A stretch of DNA of 64,000 bases from Lapillicoccus jejuensis (GCF_006715055.1 NZ_VFMN01000001.1:4402001-4466000); one strand, 5' to 3'. Positions 1 through 8,595 are shown, numbered from the stretch's first letter. The notes: generated by a model not told the origin, from the sequence alone. A program made the numbers and translations.

Positions 1-579
1 GTCGGGTACGTCGGCCGCCGGCGCGCCGGGGCCGGTGGCGTAGAAGTCGAGGTCCACGGTGACGTCGAGGACGCCGGTGTAGGTGGTGTCGACGACGTTG
101 CCGATGAAGGCGCTCACGTCCTGCCGCTTCTCCAGCAGGGCGCTGAGGTCGGTGACGTCCTTCTCGACGTGCCAGTGGATGCCGGCCGCGCTCGGCTCCG
201 GGGTGGACAGGGTCAGGGCGCGCACGCCGCCGATGTCGACGTAGCCGAGCCGGTCGAACTGGCGCCCGGCCACCGAGCCGTCGAGGCGCAGCACGACCTT
301 CGACCACGGCCCAGGGCACGACGCCGGCGGCACGTGCTGGTGGTGGTAGACGTCGAAGTCCGCGAACGGGTGGTCGACGACGCGCTCGGTGCAGCGCCGG
401 GTGGCGGGCACGGCGACCGGCGGCTCGGGCGTGCGCGGGTTGTCCCACGAGTCGCCGTACTGGCTCGGCGGGGTGGGCGCCGCCGCGCTGACGGCCGGCG
501 CGGACGCCAGCCCGGTGAGGGCGGTGAGCACGACCGCGACGGCGGCGAGGACGACGAGGCGGCGCGTGCGGCGGGTCAC
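1..579 (-). CDS. Secreted PNGase A-like glycoamidase, C-terminal part beyond the left edge
   Basis: The minus-strand frame is open from a GTG at 579 to base 1 (193 codons) and continues outside the window. Residues 4-32 form an export signal: an Arg-rich start, a Val/Ala/Leu core and an APAVSAAAP cleavage region. The mature part carries GPWSKVVLRLDGSVAG, then QFDRLGYVDIGGV and a tract around TPEPSAAGIHWHVEKDVTDL, which resemble the N-terminal domain of peptide-N4-(N-acetyl-beta-glucosaminyl)asparagine amidase A. Family members release N-linked glycans from glycopeptides; here the enzyme would act outside the cell. The catalytic half is not visible, so activity is inferred. No clear ribosome binding site precedes the GTG. 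It lies downstream of aspS on the same strand, 58 bases away, and need not be co-transcribed. Confidence 0.7.
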   Translation of the reverse strand, partial: MTRRTRRLVVLAAVAVVLTALTGLASAPAVSAAAPTPPSQYGDSWDNPRTPEPPVAVPATRRCTERVVDHPFADFDVYHHQHVPPASCPGPWSKVVLRLDGSVAGRQFDRLGYVDIGGVRALTLSTPEPSAAGIHWHVEKDVTDLSALLEKRQDVSAFIGNVVDTTYTGVLDVTVDLDFYATGPGAPAADVPD

Positions 580-637
580 GGCCGTGACGCTAGACCCGCC
601 CGCGCCGTCCCGCACGTCGAGGGCCGGCCCCCGGGGT

Positions 638-2434
638 TCAGGCCTCTGCGGCAGACGCGTCCTTCTTCTCGGGCTTGCTGTCGACGCCGGCCTCGGTGCG
701 CTGCTGCGGCGTGATCGGCGCGGGCGCCCCGGTCAGCGGGTCGTAGCCGCCGCCGCTCTTGGGGAAGGCGATGACCTCGCGGATCGAGTCGGCGCCGGCC
801 AGCAGCGCGCAGATCCGGTCCCAGCCGAAGGCGATGCCGCCGTGCGGCGGGGCGCCGTACGCGAAGGCGTCGAGGAGGAAGCCGAACTTCTCCTGCGCCT
901 CCTCGGGGGCGAGGCCCATGACGTCGAAGACGCGCTCCTGGACGTCGCGGCGGTGGATACGGATCGACCCGCCGCCGATCTCGTTGCCGTTGCACACCAT
1001 GTCGTAGGCGTAGGCGAGCGCCGGCCCCGGGTCGGTGTCGAAGGTGTCGAGGAACTCGGCCTTGGGCGAGGTGAAGGCGTGGTGGACCGCGGTCCACGCG
1101 CCGGCGCCGACGGCGACGTCACCGGCGGCGACGGCGTCGCCGGACGGCTCGAAGAGGGGTGCGTCGTTGACCCAGAGGAAGCTCCACGCCGCCTCGTCGA
1201 TGAGGCCACCGCGGCGGCCGATCTCCAGACGCGCGGCGCCGAGCAGCGCCCGGCTGGCCTTGGCCGCGCCGGCGGCGAAGAAGACGCAGTCGCCGGGCTG
1301 GGCGCCCACCTGGGCGGCGAGGCCGGCGCGCTCCTCCTCGGAGAGGTTCTTGGCGACCGGGCCGCCGAGCTCGCCGTCCTCCTGGACGAGCACGTAGGCC
1401 AGGCCGCGCGCGCCGCGCTGCTTGGCCCAGTCCTGCCAGGCGTCGAGCTGCTTGCGCGGCTGCGACGCCCCGCCGGGCATGACGACGGCGCCGACGTACT
1501 CGGCCTGGAAGACCCGGAACGGGGTCGAGGCGAAGTACGACGTGCAGTCGACGAGCTCCTGACCGAAGCGCAGGTCGGGCTTGTCCGTGCCGAAGCGGGC
1601 CATCGCCTCGGCGTAGGACATCCGCGGGAACGGCGTGGGCAGCTCGACCCCGATGAGGCGCCAGAGCGCGACCGCGAGCTCCTCGCCGAGGGTGAGGACG
1701 TCGTCCTCCTGCACGAAGGACATCTCGATGTCGAGCTGGGTGAACTCCGGCTGCCGGTCGGCGCGGAAGTCCTCGTCGCGGTAGCAGCGGGCGATCTGGT
1801 AGTACCGCTCCATCCCGGCGACCATGAGCAGCTGCTTGAACAGCTGGGGGCTCTGCGGCAGGGCGTACCAGGAGCCGGGCGCGAGGCGGGCGGGGACGAT
1901 GAAGTCGCGCGCGCCCTCGGGCGTGGAGCGGGTCATCGTCGGGGTCTCGATCTCGACGAAGTCGTGGCCGGCCAGCACCTCGCGCGCGGCGGCGTTGACC
2001 TTGCTGCGCAGGCGCAGCGCCGCGGCCGGGGCCGGGCGGCGCAGGTCGAGGTAGCGGTAGCGCAGCCGCGCCTCCTCACCGACCGTGACGCGCTCGTCGA
2101 TCTGGAAGGGCAGCGGCGCGGCCGGGTTGAGCACCTCGATCGAGCTCGCCGTCACCTCGACCTCGCCGGTCGGCAGGTTGGTGTTGGCGCTGCCCTCGGG
2201 CCGCGCGCCGACGGTGCCGGTGACGGCGACGCAGTACTCGTTGCGCAGGTCGTGCGCGCCGCCCTGCTCGAGGACCTCGTCGCGGACGACGACCTGGACG
2301 ACGCCCGAGGCGTCGCGCAGGTCGAGGAAGGCGACGCCGCCGTGGTCGCGCCGCCGGGCCACCCAGCCCGCGAGGGTGACGGTCTGGCCGGAGTCGCCGG
2401 CACGCAGGGTGCCGGCGTCGTGGGTGCGGAGCAC
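638..2434 (-). CDS. aspS: Aspartate--tRNA ligase
   Basis: Class II aminoacyl-tRNA synthetase that charges tRNA(Asp) in the cytoplasm. Seen in order: an N-terminal OB-fold anticodon-binding domain with [19 protein letters not shown], the [12 protein letters not shown] active-site segment, class II motif 2 in the [18 protein letters not shown] tract, the bacterial GAD insertion, and motif 3 in [17 protein letters not shown] chose the GTG at 2434 (598 aa, start VLRTHDAG) because a GAAGGA ribosome site (2442-2447) sits 7 bases upstream and the start matches the family. An ATG at 2467 in the same frame would add 11 residues. Whether the enzyme also charges tRNA(Asn) cannot be told from this window. 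A possible -10 TAGGAT lies at 2470-2475. Confidence 0.97.
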   Translation of the reverse strand: MLRTHDAGTLRAGDSGQTVTLAGWVARRRDHGGVAFLDLRDASGVVQVVVRDEVLEQGGAHDLRNEYCVAVTGTVGARPEGSANTNLPTGEVEVTASSIEVLNPAAPLPFQIDERVTVGEEARLRYRYLDLRRPAPAAALRLRSKVNAAAREVLAGHDFVEIETPTMTRSTPEGARDFIVPARLAPGSWYALPQSPQLFKQLLMVAGMERYYQIARCYRDEDFRADRQPEFTQLDIEMSFVQEDDVLTLGEELAVALWRLIGVELPTPFPRMSYAEAMARFGTDKPDLRFGQELVDCTSYFASTPFRVFQAEYVGAVVMPGGASQPRKQLDAWQDWAKQRGARGLAYVLVQEDGELGGPVAKNLSEEERAGLAAQVGAQPGDCVFFAAGAAKASRALLGAARLEIGRRGGLIDEAAWSFLWVNDAPLFEPSGDAVAAGDVAVGAGAWTAVHHAFTSPKAEFLDTFDTDPGPALAYAYDMVCNGNEIGGGSIRIHRRDVQERVFDVMGLAPEEAQEKFGFLLDAFAYGAPPHGGIAFGWDRICALLAGADSIREVIAFPKSGGGYDPLTGAPAPITPQQRTEAGVDSKPEKKDASAAEA

Positions 2435-2469
2435 GGAGAGGTCCTTCGGTCGGGAGCGGGCCGCCATCC

Positions 2470-2475
2470 ATCCTA
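2470..2475 (-). promoter_or_regulatory. Candidate -10 element (TAGGAT) of aspS
   Basis: TAGGAT on the minus strand lies about 35 bases upstream of the GTG at 2434. A transcript starting about 7 bases downstream would include the GAAGGA ribosome site but not the upstream ATG at 2467. This supports the shorter start. Confidence 0.4.
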
Positions 2476-2511
2476 GGTTCCCCGCGAACCCGTCGTGACA
2501 GGCCTCTGACG

Positions 2512-2517
2512 TACCGT
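2512..2517 (+). promoter_or_regulatory. Candidate -10 element (TACCGT) for a leaderless transcript
   Basis: TACCGT ends 6 bases before the ATG at 2524 and there is no ribosome binding site. This is the spacing of leaderless actinobacterial messages, in which transcription starts at or next to the start codon. Confidence 0.4.
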
Positions 2518-2523
2518 GCGCCC

Positions 2524-3627
2524 ATGAACCGCCGCGGGCGCTGGACCGTCGTCCTGCTCGTGGTGGCCGTCCTCGTCAGCCTGCCGTCGGTCGTCGGCGC
2601 CTGGCCCGTGGGCGCCTCCGACCGGCGCGACGCGGCGGCGCTGCTCGCCCGGGTCCGCGCGGCGGCCGACCACCCGTACTCCGGCTACGCCGAGAGCACC
2701 GGCAGCCTGGCCCTGCCGACCGGTGGGCAGCTCTCGGACGTCGCGTCGCTCCTCGGTGGCCGCACCCAGCAGCGGGTGTGGTGGCGCGGCCCGACGGACT
2801 GGCGCGCCGACACGCTCAGCCCGACCGGCGAGCTGAGCAGTCGCACCTCCGCCGGCGGCACCCAGGTCTTCGACTTCGAGGACACCGACGTCGCCCGCAG
2901 TGCCCCGGACGTGCCCGGCGCCGTCCGCCTCCCCCGGGCCACGGACACCCTGCCCCCGGCGCTCGCGGCCCGGCTGCTGAGCGGGGCGACGGCGGGACAG
3001 GTCTTGTCGCTGCCCGCCCGAAGGGTGGCCGGCCGCGTCGCCGACGGGCTGCGGCTCACTCCGGACGAACCGCTCTCGAGCATCGCCCACGTCGACGTGT
3101 GGGCCGACCGGGAGTCGGGCGTCCCACTGACCGTCGAGGTGTCCTCGCGCACGAGCGCCACCCCGGCCCTGTCGACCACGTTCCTCGACTTCAGCCCCGG
3201 CACCCCGGACGAGCAGGTGGTCGCCTTCACGCCGCCCCCGGGCGCGCGGGTCTTCACCCGGCGCCGCCTCGACCTCGCGCGGGCCGTCGGCCGGGACGGG
3301 GACGCCTCCTCGTTGCCCGCCACCCTGCTCGGGCTGCCGCGCGCCACCGCGGTCGACGGCCTCCCGGGGGTGGCGCAGTACGGCCGCGGCGTCACCCGGC
3401 TCGCGGTCGGCGAGCTGCCGGGTGAGGTCGCCGGGTCGCTGCGGGCCCAGCTGCGCGCGGCCGCCGGCGTCACCGCCGTGCCCGAGGGCCTCGAGGTCGC
3501 CGTCGGGCCCGTCGGCCTGCTCGTCACCGACCCCGCGGTGACCGGGCGGAGCTGGCTGCTGGCCGGCACCCTCACCCCGGCCGGGCTCGCGCAGGCGGCC
3601 GCCGCGCTGCCCCGGGCGGCGTCGTGA
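2524..3627 (+). CDS. Exported LolA/RseB-like lipoprotein-carrier-fold protein
   Basis: A 367-aa protein with one N-terminal hydrophobic segment (residues 7-27, [20 protein letters not shown]) that should export or anchor it. Residues about 40-240 ([13 protein letters not shown], then [15 protein letters not shown], then [17 protein letters not shown]) match the beta-rich fold shared by LolA-type carriers and the sigma-E regulator RseB; the closest family is the actinobacterial MucB/RseB N-terminal-like group. The stop overlaps the start of an ABC ATPase by four bases and a permease follows, so the three are co-expressed. It probably senses or carries a hydrophobic or envelope ligand handled by that transporter; the ligand is unknown. 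No anti-sigma factor gene is adjacent, which argues against a simple RseB role. Confidence 0.7.
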   Translation: MNRRGRWTVVLLVVAVLVSLPSVVGAWPVGASDRRDAAALLARVRAAADHPYSGYAESTGSLALPTGGQLSDVASLLGGRTQQRVWWRGPTDWRADTLSPTGELSSRTSAGGTQVFDFEDTDVARSAPDVPGAVRLPRATDTLPPALAARLLSGATAGQVLSLPARRVAGRVADGLRLTPDEPLSSIAHVDVWADRESGVPLTVEVSSRTSATPALSTTFLDFSPGTPDEQVVAFTPPPGARVFTRRRLDLARAVGRDGDASSLPATLLGLPRATAVDGLPGVAQYGRGVTRLAVGELPGEVAGSLRAQLRAAAGVTAVPEGLEVAVGPVGLLVTDPAVTGRSWLLAGTLTPAGLAQAAAALPRAAS

Positions 3628-4565
3628 CCGGCCAGGTCGTCGTCGCCACCCACGGCCTCACCAAGCGGTACGGCGGCGTCACCGCGGTCGACGCGGTCGA
3701 CCTGCAGGTGCACGCCGGCGACGTCTACGGCTTCCTCGGCGCGAACGGCTCGGGCAAGACCACGACCGTCCGGTGCCTGCTCGGTCTCGTCCTCGCCACC
3801 TCGGGGTCGATCGAGCTGCTCGGTCGACCCATGCCGGCCTCGGCAGCCTCCGTGCTGCCCCGGGTCGGCGCCCTCGTCGAGGGGCCCGCGGCCTACGGTC
3901 ACCTCTCCGGCCGCCGCAACCTCGTGCTGCACGACGCCAGCGGTCGCGGCGAGCGCGGACCCGCCGGGGGCGGGCGCCGCGACCGCACCGCCCGGGCCCA
4001 GGAGGTGCTCGAGCTCGTCGGGCTGGGGGCGGTCGGCAAGCGCCCGGTCCGCGCCTACTCGCTGGGGATGCGCCAGCGGCTCGGGCTCGCGGCGGCGCTG
4101 CTGCGCCGCCCGGATCTGCTCGTCCTCGACGAGCCGACCAACGGGCTGGACCCGCAGGGGATCCGCGAGATCCGCGGGCTGCTGCTCGCCCTGCACGCGC
4201 AGGGCACGACGATCTTCCTCTCCAGCCACCTGCTCGCCGAGGTGGAGCAGGTGTGCACCCGGATCGGTCTGCTCGACCGGGGCCGGCTCGTCCTGCAGGA
4301 ACCGTTGGCCACGCTGCGGGCGCCCACCGGCCGCACCGTGGTCGTCACGCCCGACCCCGACCTCGCGCTGACCGCGCTCGACGGGCAGGTCGAGGGCCGT
4401 GACGGCGAGCGGCTGCTCGTGCGCGTCCCCGACCCGGCCGCACTCAACGCCCGGCTCGTCGAGGCCGGGGTCCGCGTGGCCGAGCTCGGTCCCGAGCGCC
4501 GCACCCTCGAGGAGGTCGTCGAGGAGCGCACGCACGCCCGGGCGGGCGACGAGGTGCCGACGTGA
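3624..4565 (+). CDS. ABC transporter ATP-binding protein
   Basis: A 313-aa ABC-2-type nucleotide-binding subunit that powers the permease encoded next. Visible motifs are Walker A GANGSGKTTT (about residue 39), a shortened region ending in the signature YSLGMRQRLGLAAAL, Walker B LLVLDEPTNGLDPQG, and the switch His in IFLSSHLLAEVEQV. A Gly/Arg-rich insert (SGRGERGPAGGGRRDRT) sits between the Q-loop and the signature. The C-terminal 80 residues form the domain usual in drug, bacitracin or sodium exporters. The GTG start shares GTGA with the preceding stop, and its own stop overlaps the permease start the same way. The substrate cannot be deduced. Confidence 0.93.
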   Translation: MTGQVVVATHGLTKRYGGVTAVDAVDLQVHAGDVYGFLGANGSGKTTTVRCLLGLVLATSGSIELLGRPMPASAASVLPRVGALVEGPAAYGHLSGRRNLVLHDASGRGERGPAGGGRRDRTARAQEVLELVGLGAVGKRPVRAYSLGMRQRLGLAAALLRRPDLLVLDEPTNGLDPQGIREIRGLLLALHAQGTTIFLSSHLLAEVEQVCTRIGLLDRGRLVLQEPLATLRAPTGRTVVVTPDPDLALTALDGQVEGRDGERLLVRVPDPAALNARLVEAGVRVAELGPERRTLEEVVEERTHARAGDEVPT

Positions 4566-5377
4566 TCCCGGTCGAGCTCGCGAAGCTCTTCGGTCGACGC
4601 CGGACCTGGGTCGCCCTGCTGCTGCTCAACCTGCTGCCGACGGTCGTGGCCGGGCTGCTCGCCTGGACCCGCCTGGCGCCCCGCCCGGGCACCGGTCCGG
4701 CGTTCCTCTCGGCGGTCGTCGCCGACGGGTCGCTCTTCGCCATCGCCGCGCTGGCCATCGTCCTGCCGCTCTTCCTGCCCATCTCGGTGGCGGTCGTGGC
4801 CGGCGAGGCGGTCGCCGGCGAGGCCCAGGCCGGCACCCTGCGCTACCTGCTCGTGCGCCCGGTCGGGCGCACCCGGCTGCTCGTGCGCAAGCTCGTGGCG
4901 GTGACGGCCTTCGTCCTCACGGCCGTCGTCTCGGTGGCGGGCGTCGGGTTCCTCGTCGGTCGGCTGCTGCTCGGCAAGGGCACGCTCCAGGGCGGGATGG
5001 TCAGCCTGTCGGGCTCGGTCCTCACCCCCGGCGACATCGCGTGGCGCACCGTCGTGGCGGTCCTCTACGTCACCGTCTCGATGCTCGGCGTCGCCGCCCT
5101 CGGGCTGTTCCTCTCAACGCTCACCGACTCGCCGCAGACCGCGAGCCTCGGCGCGATGGCCTTCCTCATCGGCAGCTCGCTGCTGCTCACCGTCGACGCC
5201 GCGCGCCCGCTGCAGCCGTACCTCCCGACGCGCTACTGGCTCTCCTTCGTCGACCTCTACCGGGACCCCGTCCTGTGGAGCAACCTCGAGCGCGGGGTCG
5301 GCCTCCAGGCGGTGTACGTCGTCGTCTTCCTCGCCGCCGCCTGGGCCAACTTCGCCACCCGCGACGTCACGAGCTGA
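4562..5377 (+). CDS. ABC-2 type transporter permease
   Basis: A 271-aa membrane protein with about six transmembrane segments (for example residues 17-38, 58-85, 108-133, 160-185, 196-213 and 245-265). EAVAGEAQAGTLRYLLVRPVGR is the coupling-helix region typical of ABC-2 permeases (written here only to locate residues about 81-102). It is translationally coupled to the ATPase by a GTGA overlap and is the last gene of a three-gene unit with the RseB-like protein. The three products probably form one exporter with an extracytoplasmic accessory protein. The gene ends exactly where the base composition drops, at the edge of the accessory island. Confidence 0.88.
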   Translation: MIPVELAKLFGRRRTWVALLLLNLLPTVVAGLLAWTRLAPRPGTGPAFLSAVVADGSLFAIAALAIVLPLFLPISVAVVAGEAVAGEAQAGTLRYLLVRPVGRTRLLVRKLVAVTAFVLTAVVSVAGVGFLVGRLLLGKGTLQGGMVSLSGSVLTPGDIAWRTVVAVLYVTVSMLGVAALGLFLSTLTDSPQTASLGAMAFLIGSSLLLTVDAARPLQPYLPTRYWLSFVDLYRDPVLWSNLERGVGLQAVYVVVFLAAAWANFATRDVTS

Positions 5378-5384
5378 CGGGTAG

Positions 5385-5620
5385 TCCTCGAACTCCCCGT
5401 AGTCCAGTGCACTGAGTCGTTGGCCGATCTTCGACCACGTCTCGCCAGCCGGAGCCTGCACTCTTGATGACAACCAGGCTGTGAGCTTCGCCGGACGTCG
5501 ACGTTGACGTCGAGGTGATGCCGCGTCGTCGATGTCGCCGGCTCGGCGATCGGAGTTGGCGAGCAACTCCGGCGTGCGGACCGTGACATCGAACCACTCT
5601 TCATCGGGCGCGCGGACCGA
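5385..5620 (-). pseudogene. Eroded immunity protein gene (Imm8-like)
   Basis: One minus-strand frame reads DEEWFDVTVRTPELLAN near 5,550-5,610 and KLTAWLSSRVQ followed by GETWSKIGQRLSAL and GEFEDYP near 5,385-5,480. The order FDV-TPE-W..I/V..RLS-(W)EFEDY matches my memory of the Imm8 polymorphic-toxin immunity family. The expected middle, RHHLDVNVDV, is present but in another frame, so at least two compensating indels or a decayed centre are needed. In-frame stops lie upstream, no start is visible, and the 3' end runs into the permease gene without its own stop. It therefore looks like a remnant, not a working gene. No toxin gene is adjacent. The remaining stretch to 5,843 shows only a weakly protein-like frame (5,659-5,800) and no convincing gene. 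Confidence 0.45.
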
Positions 5621-5843
5621 CGATCGTCCGTGCGTTCAGCGCGACGTCGGACGGCCACTCACGCGGCCGTGTCGGGCACCTCGATCAACGTCCGACTTGC
5701 GGCACGACAGTCCTCCACGGGGCACATGAGGGTGACTTGACACGTGATGCCGTCGACGGATTCCACGCCTCCGGGCCGTACATCCTCCGAGGCGACCGTC
5801 AGCGACAGAAGCGGGGCGCCGCCGGCCGGCCGGGTGACATCCC

Positions 5844-6626
5844 TCAATCGGTGTGGTCGAGGATCAGTCGGGTCGCTTCGTGCGGTGCGTCCCATTGAGG
5901 GAAATGACCGCATCGCTCGAACCAGTGCAGCTCCGCGTCCGGGAAGAGCTGCGTCGCACGGGCGGCCTGTCTCGGCACGGTCACCAGGTCGCGACGACCC
6001 CACCCGATCGTGACCCGGCCGGGGACCGTGCCGGCAGGGGCTCCCTGTTGCTTAGGCCCCTTGATGAGAGCGCTCAAGGCCGCGCCGGTCGAAGGGGATT
6101 CGGCCAGCCCGCGCACGTCGGGCAGCACGGTCTCGCGCGAGAGCGCCCAGGGGCGAGCCGACAACTGCGCCAGCAGCAGAGTCCTTCCCGCCGGGCTACC
6201 GAGCAGCACCGGCAACATGCGTCGCAACGCCTTGACCAACGCGATCGACGGCCGCAGTGTGGCGCCGAAGACAGCGACCTCTCGGTCGCTCCAGAAGCCG
6301 CCCGGGTCCAACGCCACGGTGTCGCCGCCGACACCCCGCCGCGCGAGCTCGAGCACCATCCGGGCGCCCATCGACTGACCGACGGTCGAGACCCCGTCCA
6401 GGTCCTGTTCGCGGATGAACTCCACGACCGCGTCGGTCAAGGTGGCGATCGACACCTCGCTGGTCAACGGCGGCGACTCGCCGAATCCCGGAAGGTCGAC
6501 AGCGATCACCTCACGATGCTCGGCCAGTCCATCGAGGATCGGGGACCACGATTGCCACCCGGCACCCAGACCGTGCACGAGCAACAGCGGGCTGCCACGC
6601 CCTCGCCTCACATAGTTCAACGTCAT
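5844..6626 (-). CDS. Alpha/beta-fold hydrolase
   Basis: A 260-aa hydrolase starting at ATG 6626 (MTLNYVRRGRGSPLLLVHGLG); the longer upstream frame is Arg/Pro-rich and non-homologous, so it was excluded. The family core is complete: oxyanion motif LLVHGLGAGWQSW (residues 14-26), DLPGFGESPP, nucleophile elbow VGQSMGA, acid in GWGRRDLV and catalytic His in CGHFPQWDAP near the C terminus. Such enzymes cleave esters, amides or C-C bonds of small molecules. Nothing fixes the substrate; no signal peptide is visible, so it is cytoplasmic. Codon third positions are less GC-rich than in flanking genes, suggesting acquisition with the divergent NYN gene. Confidence 0.85.
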   Translation of the reverse strand: MTLNYVRRGRGSPLLLVHGLGAGWQSWSPILDGLAEHREVIAVDLPGFGESPPLTSEVSIATLTDAVVEFIREQDLDGVSTVGQSMGARMVLELARRGVGGDTVALDPGGFWSDREVAVFGATLRPSIALVKALRRMLPVLLGSPAGRTLLLAQLSARPWALSRETVLPDVRGLAESPSTGAALSALIKGPKQQGAPAGTVPGRVTIGWGRRDLVTVPRQAARATQLFPDAELHWFERCGHFPQWDAPHEATRLILDHTD

Positions 6627-6937
6627 ACCGGACCGGTACCCCCAACCGGGATGCGCACTCAGCAACACGGCATTCGATCGCGCCGAACCCCACTGTGCCC
6701 TAGAGGAACGTGGTCGACAGGCGGCGGGATGGGACGGCCGGACTCGCGGCGCAGTATGGCACGGCGGAAGCGACATGGCTGGTGGACCTCGCGTCGCGGG
6801 AGACCTGGACGGGACCCGGCTGCCGCAGCACACGAAGCGCCCACCCGAACCCCGTCTGTGAAGTCGAAGGACTCCGCCGGACGGACGTGCGCTGTACGGT
6901 CGAGCAGGAAAGTTGCGGCGACGAGTTGGGGGGACCA
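6627..6937. other. Divergent intergenic region of the accessory island
   Basis: This is 311 bases between the hydrolase and the NYN gene, transcribed in opposite directions. It must carry both promoters. A TACGGT hexamer and a strong ribosome site for the NYN gene are visible; no clear promoter for the hydrolase was found. Long frames exist on both strands here, but neither resembles a protein. Confidence 0.5.
6895..6900 (+). promoter_or_regulatory. Candidate -10 element (TACGGT) and ribosome site of the NYN gene
   Basis: TACGGT lies 37 bases before the ATG at 6938. A run of six G followed by A at 6928-6934 lies 3-4 bases before the start and is the strongest ribosome site in this part of the window. 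It decides the start in favour of 6938 over the in-frame upstream codon at 6710. Confidence 0.4.
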
Positions 6938-8149
6938 ATGCGCCGGTTGACGTCGGCCTTGTACGTGGATTTCGACAACGTCTACATCGGGTTAGCCCAA
7001 CTGGACGAAGCGACCGCGGAGGCGTTCGCCAACGACCCAGGTCGCCTCCTCCGCCATCTAAGCCAAGGAAGGGACGAAGACGGAGACTTCGAACGAAGGT
7101 TCTTGGTTCGAGACTGCTACCTGAACCCTCATCGTTTCGCTCGGTATCGCGCCCAATTCGTTGCCGCAGGCTTCCGCGTCATCGATTGCCCCTCCCTGAC
7201 GCAGCGAGGCAAGTCGGCCGCCGACACGCACATCGTGATCGACGTGGTCGACGCCCTTTCCCATGTAACTCGCTACGACGAGTTCGTGATCTGCTCCGCC
7301 GATGCGGACTTCAGCCCACTCATGACCAAATTGCGCCGACACAATCGCAGAACACTCATGATCGCCGCTGGAAATGCTGCGCCGGCGTACCAAGCCGTCT
7401 GTGACGCCACGATGGGCGGGATGGAGCTCGTCACGGCTTTCTCGGACGACGACGAGGCACAGGATGACCTCGTCGACACGATCGACCGACTGTCGGTGAC
7501 CGAGGATGAGTCCGATCGGGCAGTGGCCGCTATCCGCGAACGAGTTGCCGCGAGTGACGGCTCCGTTCCTGGATCGTCAGCCGCGGCCGCCGCATTGCGG
7601 GAGGTGCCGCACATCGCCGCGTCCGGATGGGCGGGGACTGGTGGGTTCGGCCCCTTCGTGCGACAACTCCTGCCTGAGTTGGAGTACCGCTCAACGGATA
7701 GTGGCGGTCTGGTGCTTGACCCGTCGCGGGAGGCATCCACGCCCTCCCAAGATGCCGACACTCCCGATGAGGTGCGATCACGGGTGGCGCGGGTGACCAA
7801 GGCGCCCCTGCTGACGTCCCAGCAGTATGCGGTCCTGTTCGACGGACTTGCCCAGGTTGCCAAGGTGCAGCCAAGGTTGGGGCGGATCGGTTTCGACGTG
7901 CGCGAATTGACCGCTGACTCAATTGCCCCGGTCCCGCGCACCTCGGTGAACTTCGTCGTGACCGGCCTCGTGTATGCCGGCGCCGACCCTCGGACAGTCG
8001 GTCTGGACGCGCGCGGACTAGCCGAACGTTGGTACGAATGCGTGCTCTATCGGTGCGAACAGGCCGGGCTCGAACTGACTGACGAGGAGCGAGGCGACGT
8101 TCAGGACTGGATTTTGAGCGACCTACCCCCAGCTGAGCGTCCGCAGTAG
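6938..8149 (+). CDS. NYN-domain protein with a LOTUS-like middle region, putative ribonuclease
   Basis: A 403-aa protein. Residues 5-170 form a NYN (PIN-like) nuclease domain: YVDFDNVYIGL (acidic D11 and D13), KSAADTHIVIDVVDAL (D97 and D102) and the CSADADFSPLM strand (D122 and D124), all expected for metal-dependent RNA cleavage. Residues about 185-265 (AIRERVAASDGSVPG, then GFGPFVRQLL and STDSGGLVLDP) resemble an OST-HTH/LOTUS winged helix, which often accompanies NYN and binds RNA. Residues about 285-400 form a separate helical domain I do not recognise. Codon bias is weak compared with neighbouring genes, as in transferred DNA. Function is inferred; a defence or RNA-decay role would need testing. 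Confidence 0.82.
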   Translation: MRRLTSALYVDFDNVYIGLAQLDEATAEAFANDPGRLLRHLSQGRDEDGDFERRFLVRDCYLNPHRFARYRAQFVAAGFRVIDCPSLTQRGKSAADTHIVIDVVDALSHVTRYDEFVICSADADFSPLMTKLRRHNRRTLMIAAGNAAPAYQAVCDATMGGMELVTAFSDDDEAQDDLVDTIDRLSVTEDESDRAVAAIRERVAASDGSVPGSSAAAAALREVPHIAASGWAGTGGFGPFVRQLLPELEYRSTDSGGLVLDPSREASTPSQDADTPDEVRSRVARVTKAPLLTSQQYAVLFDGLAQVAKVQPRLGRIGFDVRELTADSIAPVPRTSVNFVVTGLVYAGADPRTVGLDARGLAERWYECVLYRCEQAGLELTDEERGDVQDWILSDLPPAERPQ

Positions 8150-8332
8150 ACGTGCCGTCGGCGATTCGGTATGCCCCCGTCCGAGTCATGAACGGCTTCT
8201 GACCCCGGTGGTCGAACGATCACCCGATGTGTTCGCGCGCGTTGAGCAGAGCCGCGATGCGATCGAATCGCGGCGAGTGGGACGGCCGCGCCCGCGACGC
8301 GGTGCTTCAGCGCACCCTCCGTTTCAGAGGTC
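8150..8332. other. Non-coding stretch at the end of the accessory island
   Basis: No plausible gene, RNA or repeat was seen in these 183 bases. They separate the NYN gene from the small convergent ORF on the other strand. Confidence 0.4.
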
Positions 8333-8503
8333 TTACTTTGGCGAGTGCGCCGGAAGGGCTAGGACCTTGGCTTTCACTCGATCTGTGAATGAGCGCGTGC
8401 GGACCGTGTCGCGCGTCAGAGATGAGCCCGGCGTCTCCTCGGCTACGGCCTCATCGATCCCGGGCAAGAGCTCTTTGATGAGGTCCTCGGCGGCCTGTCT
8501 CAT
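8333..8503 (-). CDS. Small hypothetical protein
   Basis: A 56-aa frame from ATG 8503; an in-frame GTG at 8566 would give 77 aa. The product reads as a charged, amphipathic protein (AAEDLIKELLPGIDEAVAEE, then TRDTVRTRSFTDRVKAKVLAL), with predicted helices and no membrane segment. Codon choice is mixed rather than GC-biased, as in the two preceding genes. I do not recognise a family. It could be a genuine small gene of the island or the tail of a broken one; no good ribosome site supports either start. Confidence 0.35.
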   Translation of the reverse strand: MRQAAEDLIKELLPGIDEAVAEETPGSSLTRDTVRTRSFTDRVKAKVLALPAHSPK

Positions 8504-8595
8504 AATCAGGTGCCCCACTGTGGGCGATGTGTCACGGCTCTGACGCGATGGGTCGACATCGGACACTGACCCGCACGGCCTGCGCCAGGGGCGGG

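Noticed and set aside
389-2476. A 695-codon plus-strand frame over aspS
   Set aside because: It lies antisense to a full set of class II synthetase motifs and has shadow-type composition.
5257-5658. Overlapping 133-codon frame at the permease end
   Set aside because: It is one of the frames crossing the Imm8 remnant; beyond RHHLDVNVDV it has no family-like sequence.
5659-6003. A 114-codon minus-strand frame
   Set aside because: It overlaps the hydrolase 3' end. Only its last 50 codons look protein-like, with no start signal or known motif.
5378-8590. A complete toxin-antitoxin or phage-defence system
   Set aside because: Only an eroded immunity gene and a single NYN protein are present; no toxin, second effector or integrase is visible, so a defence system cannot be claimed.
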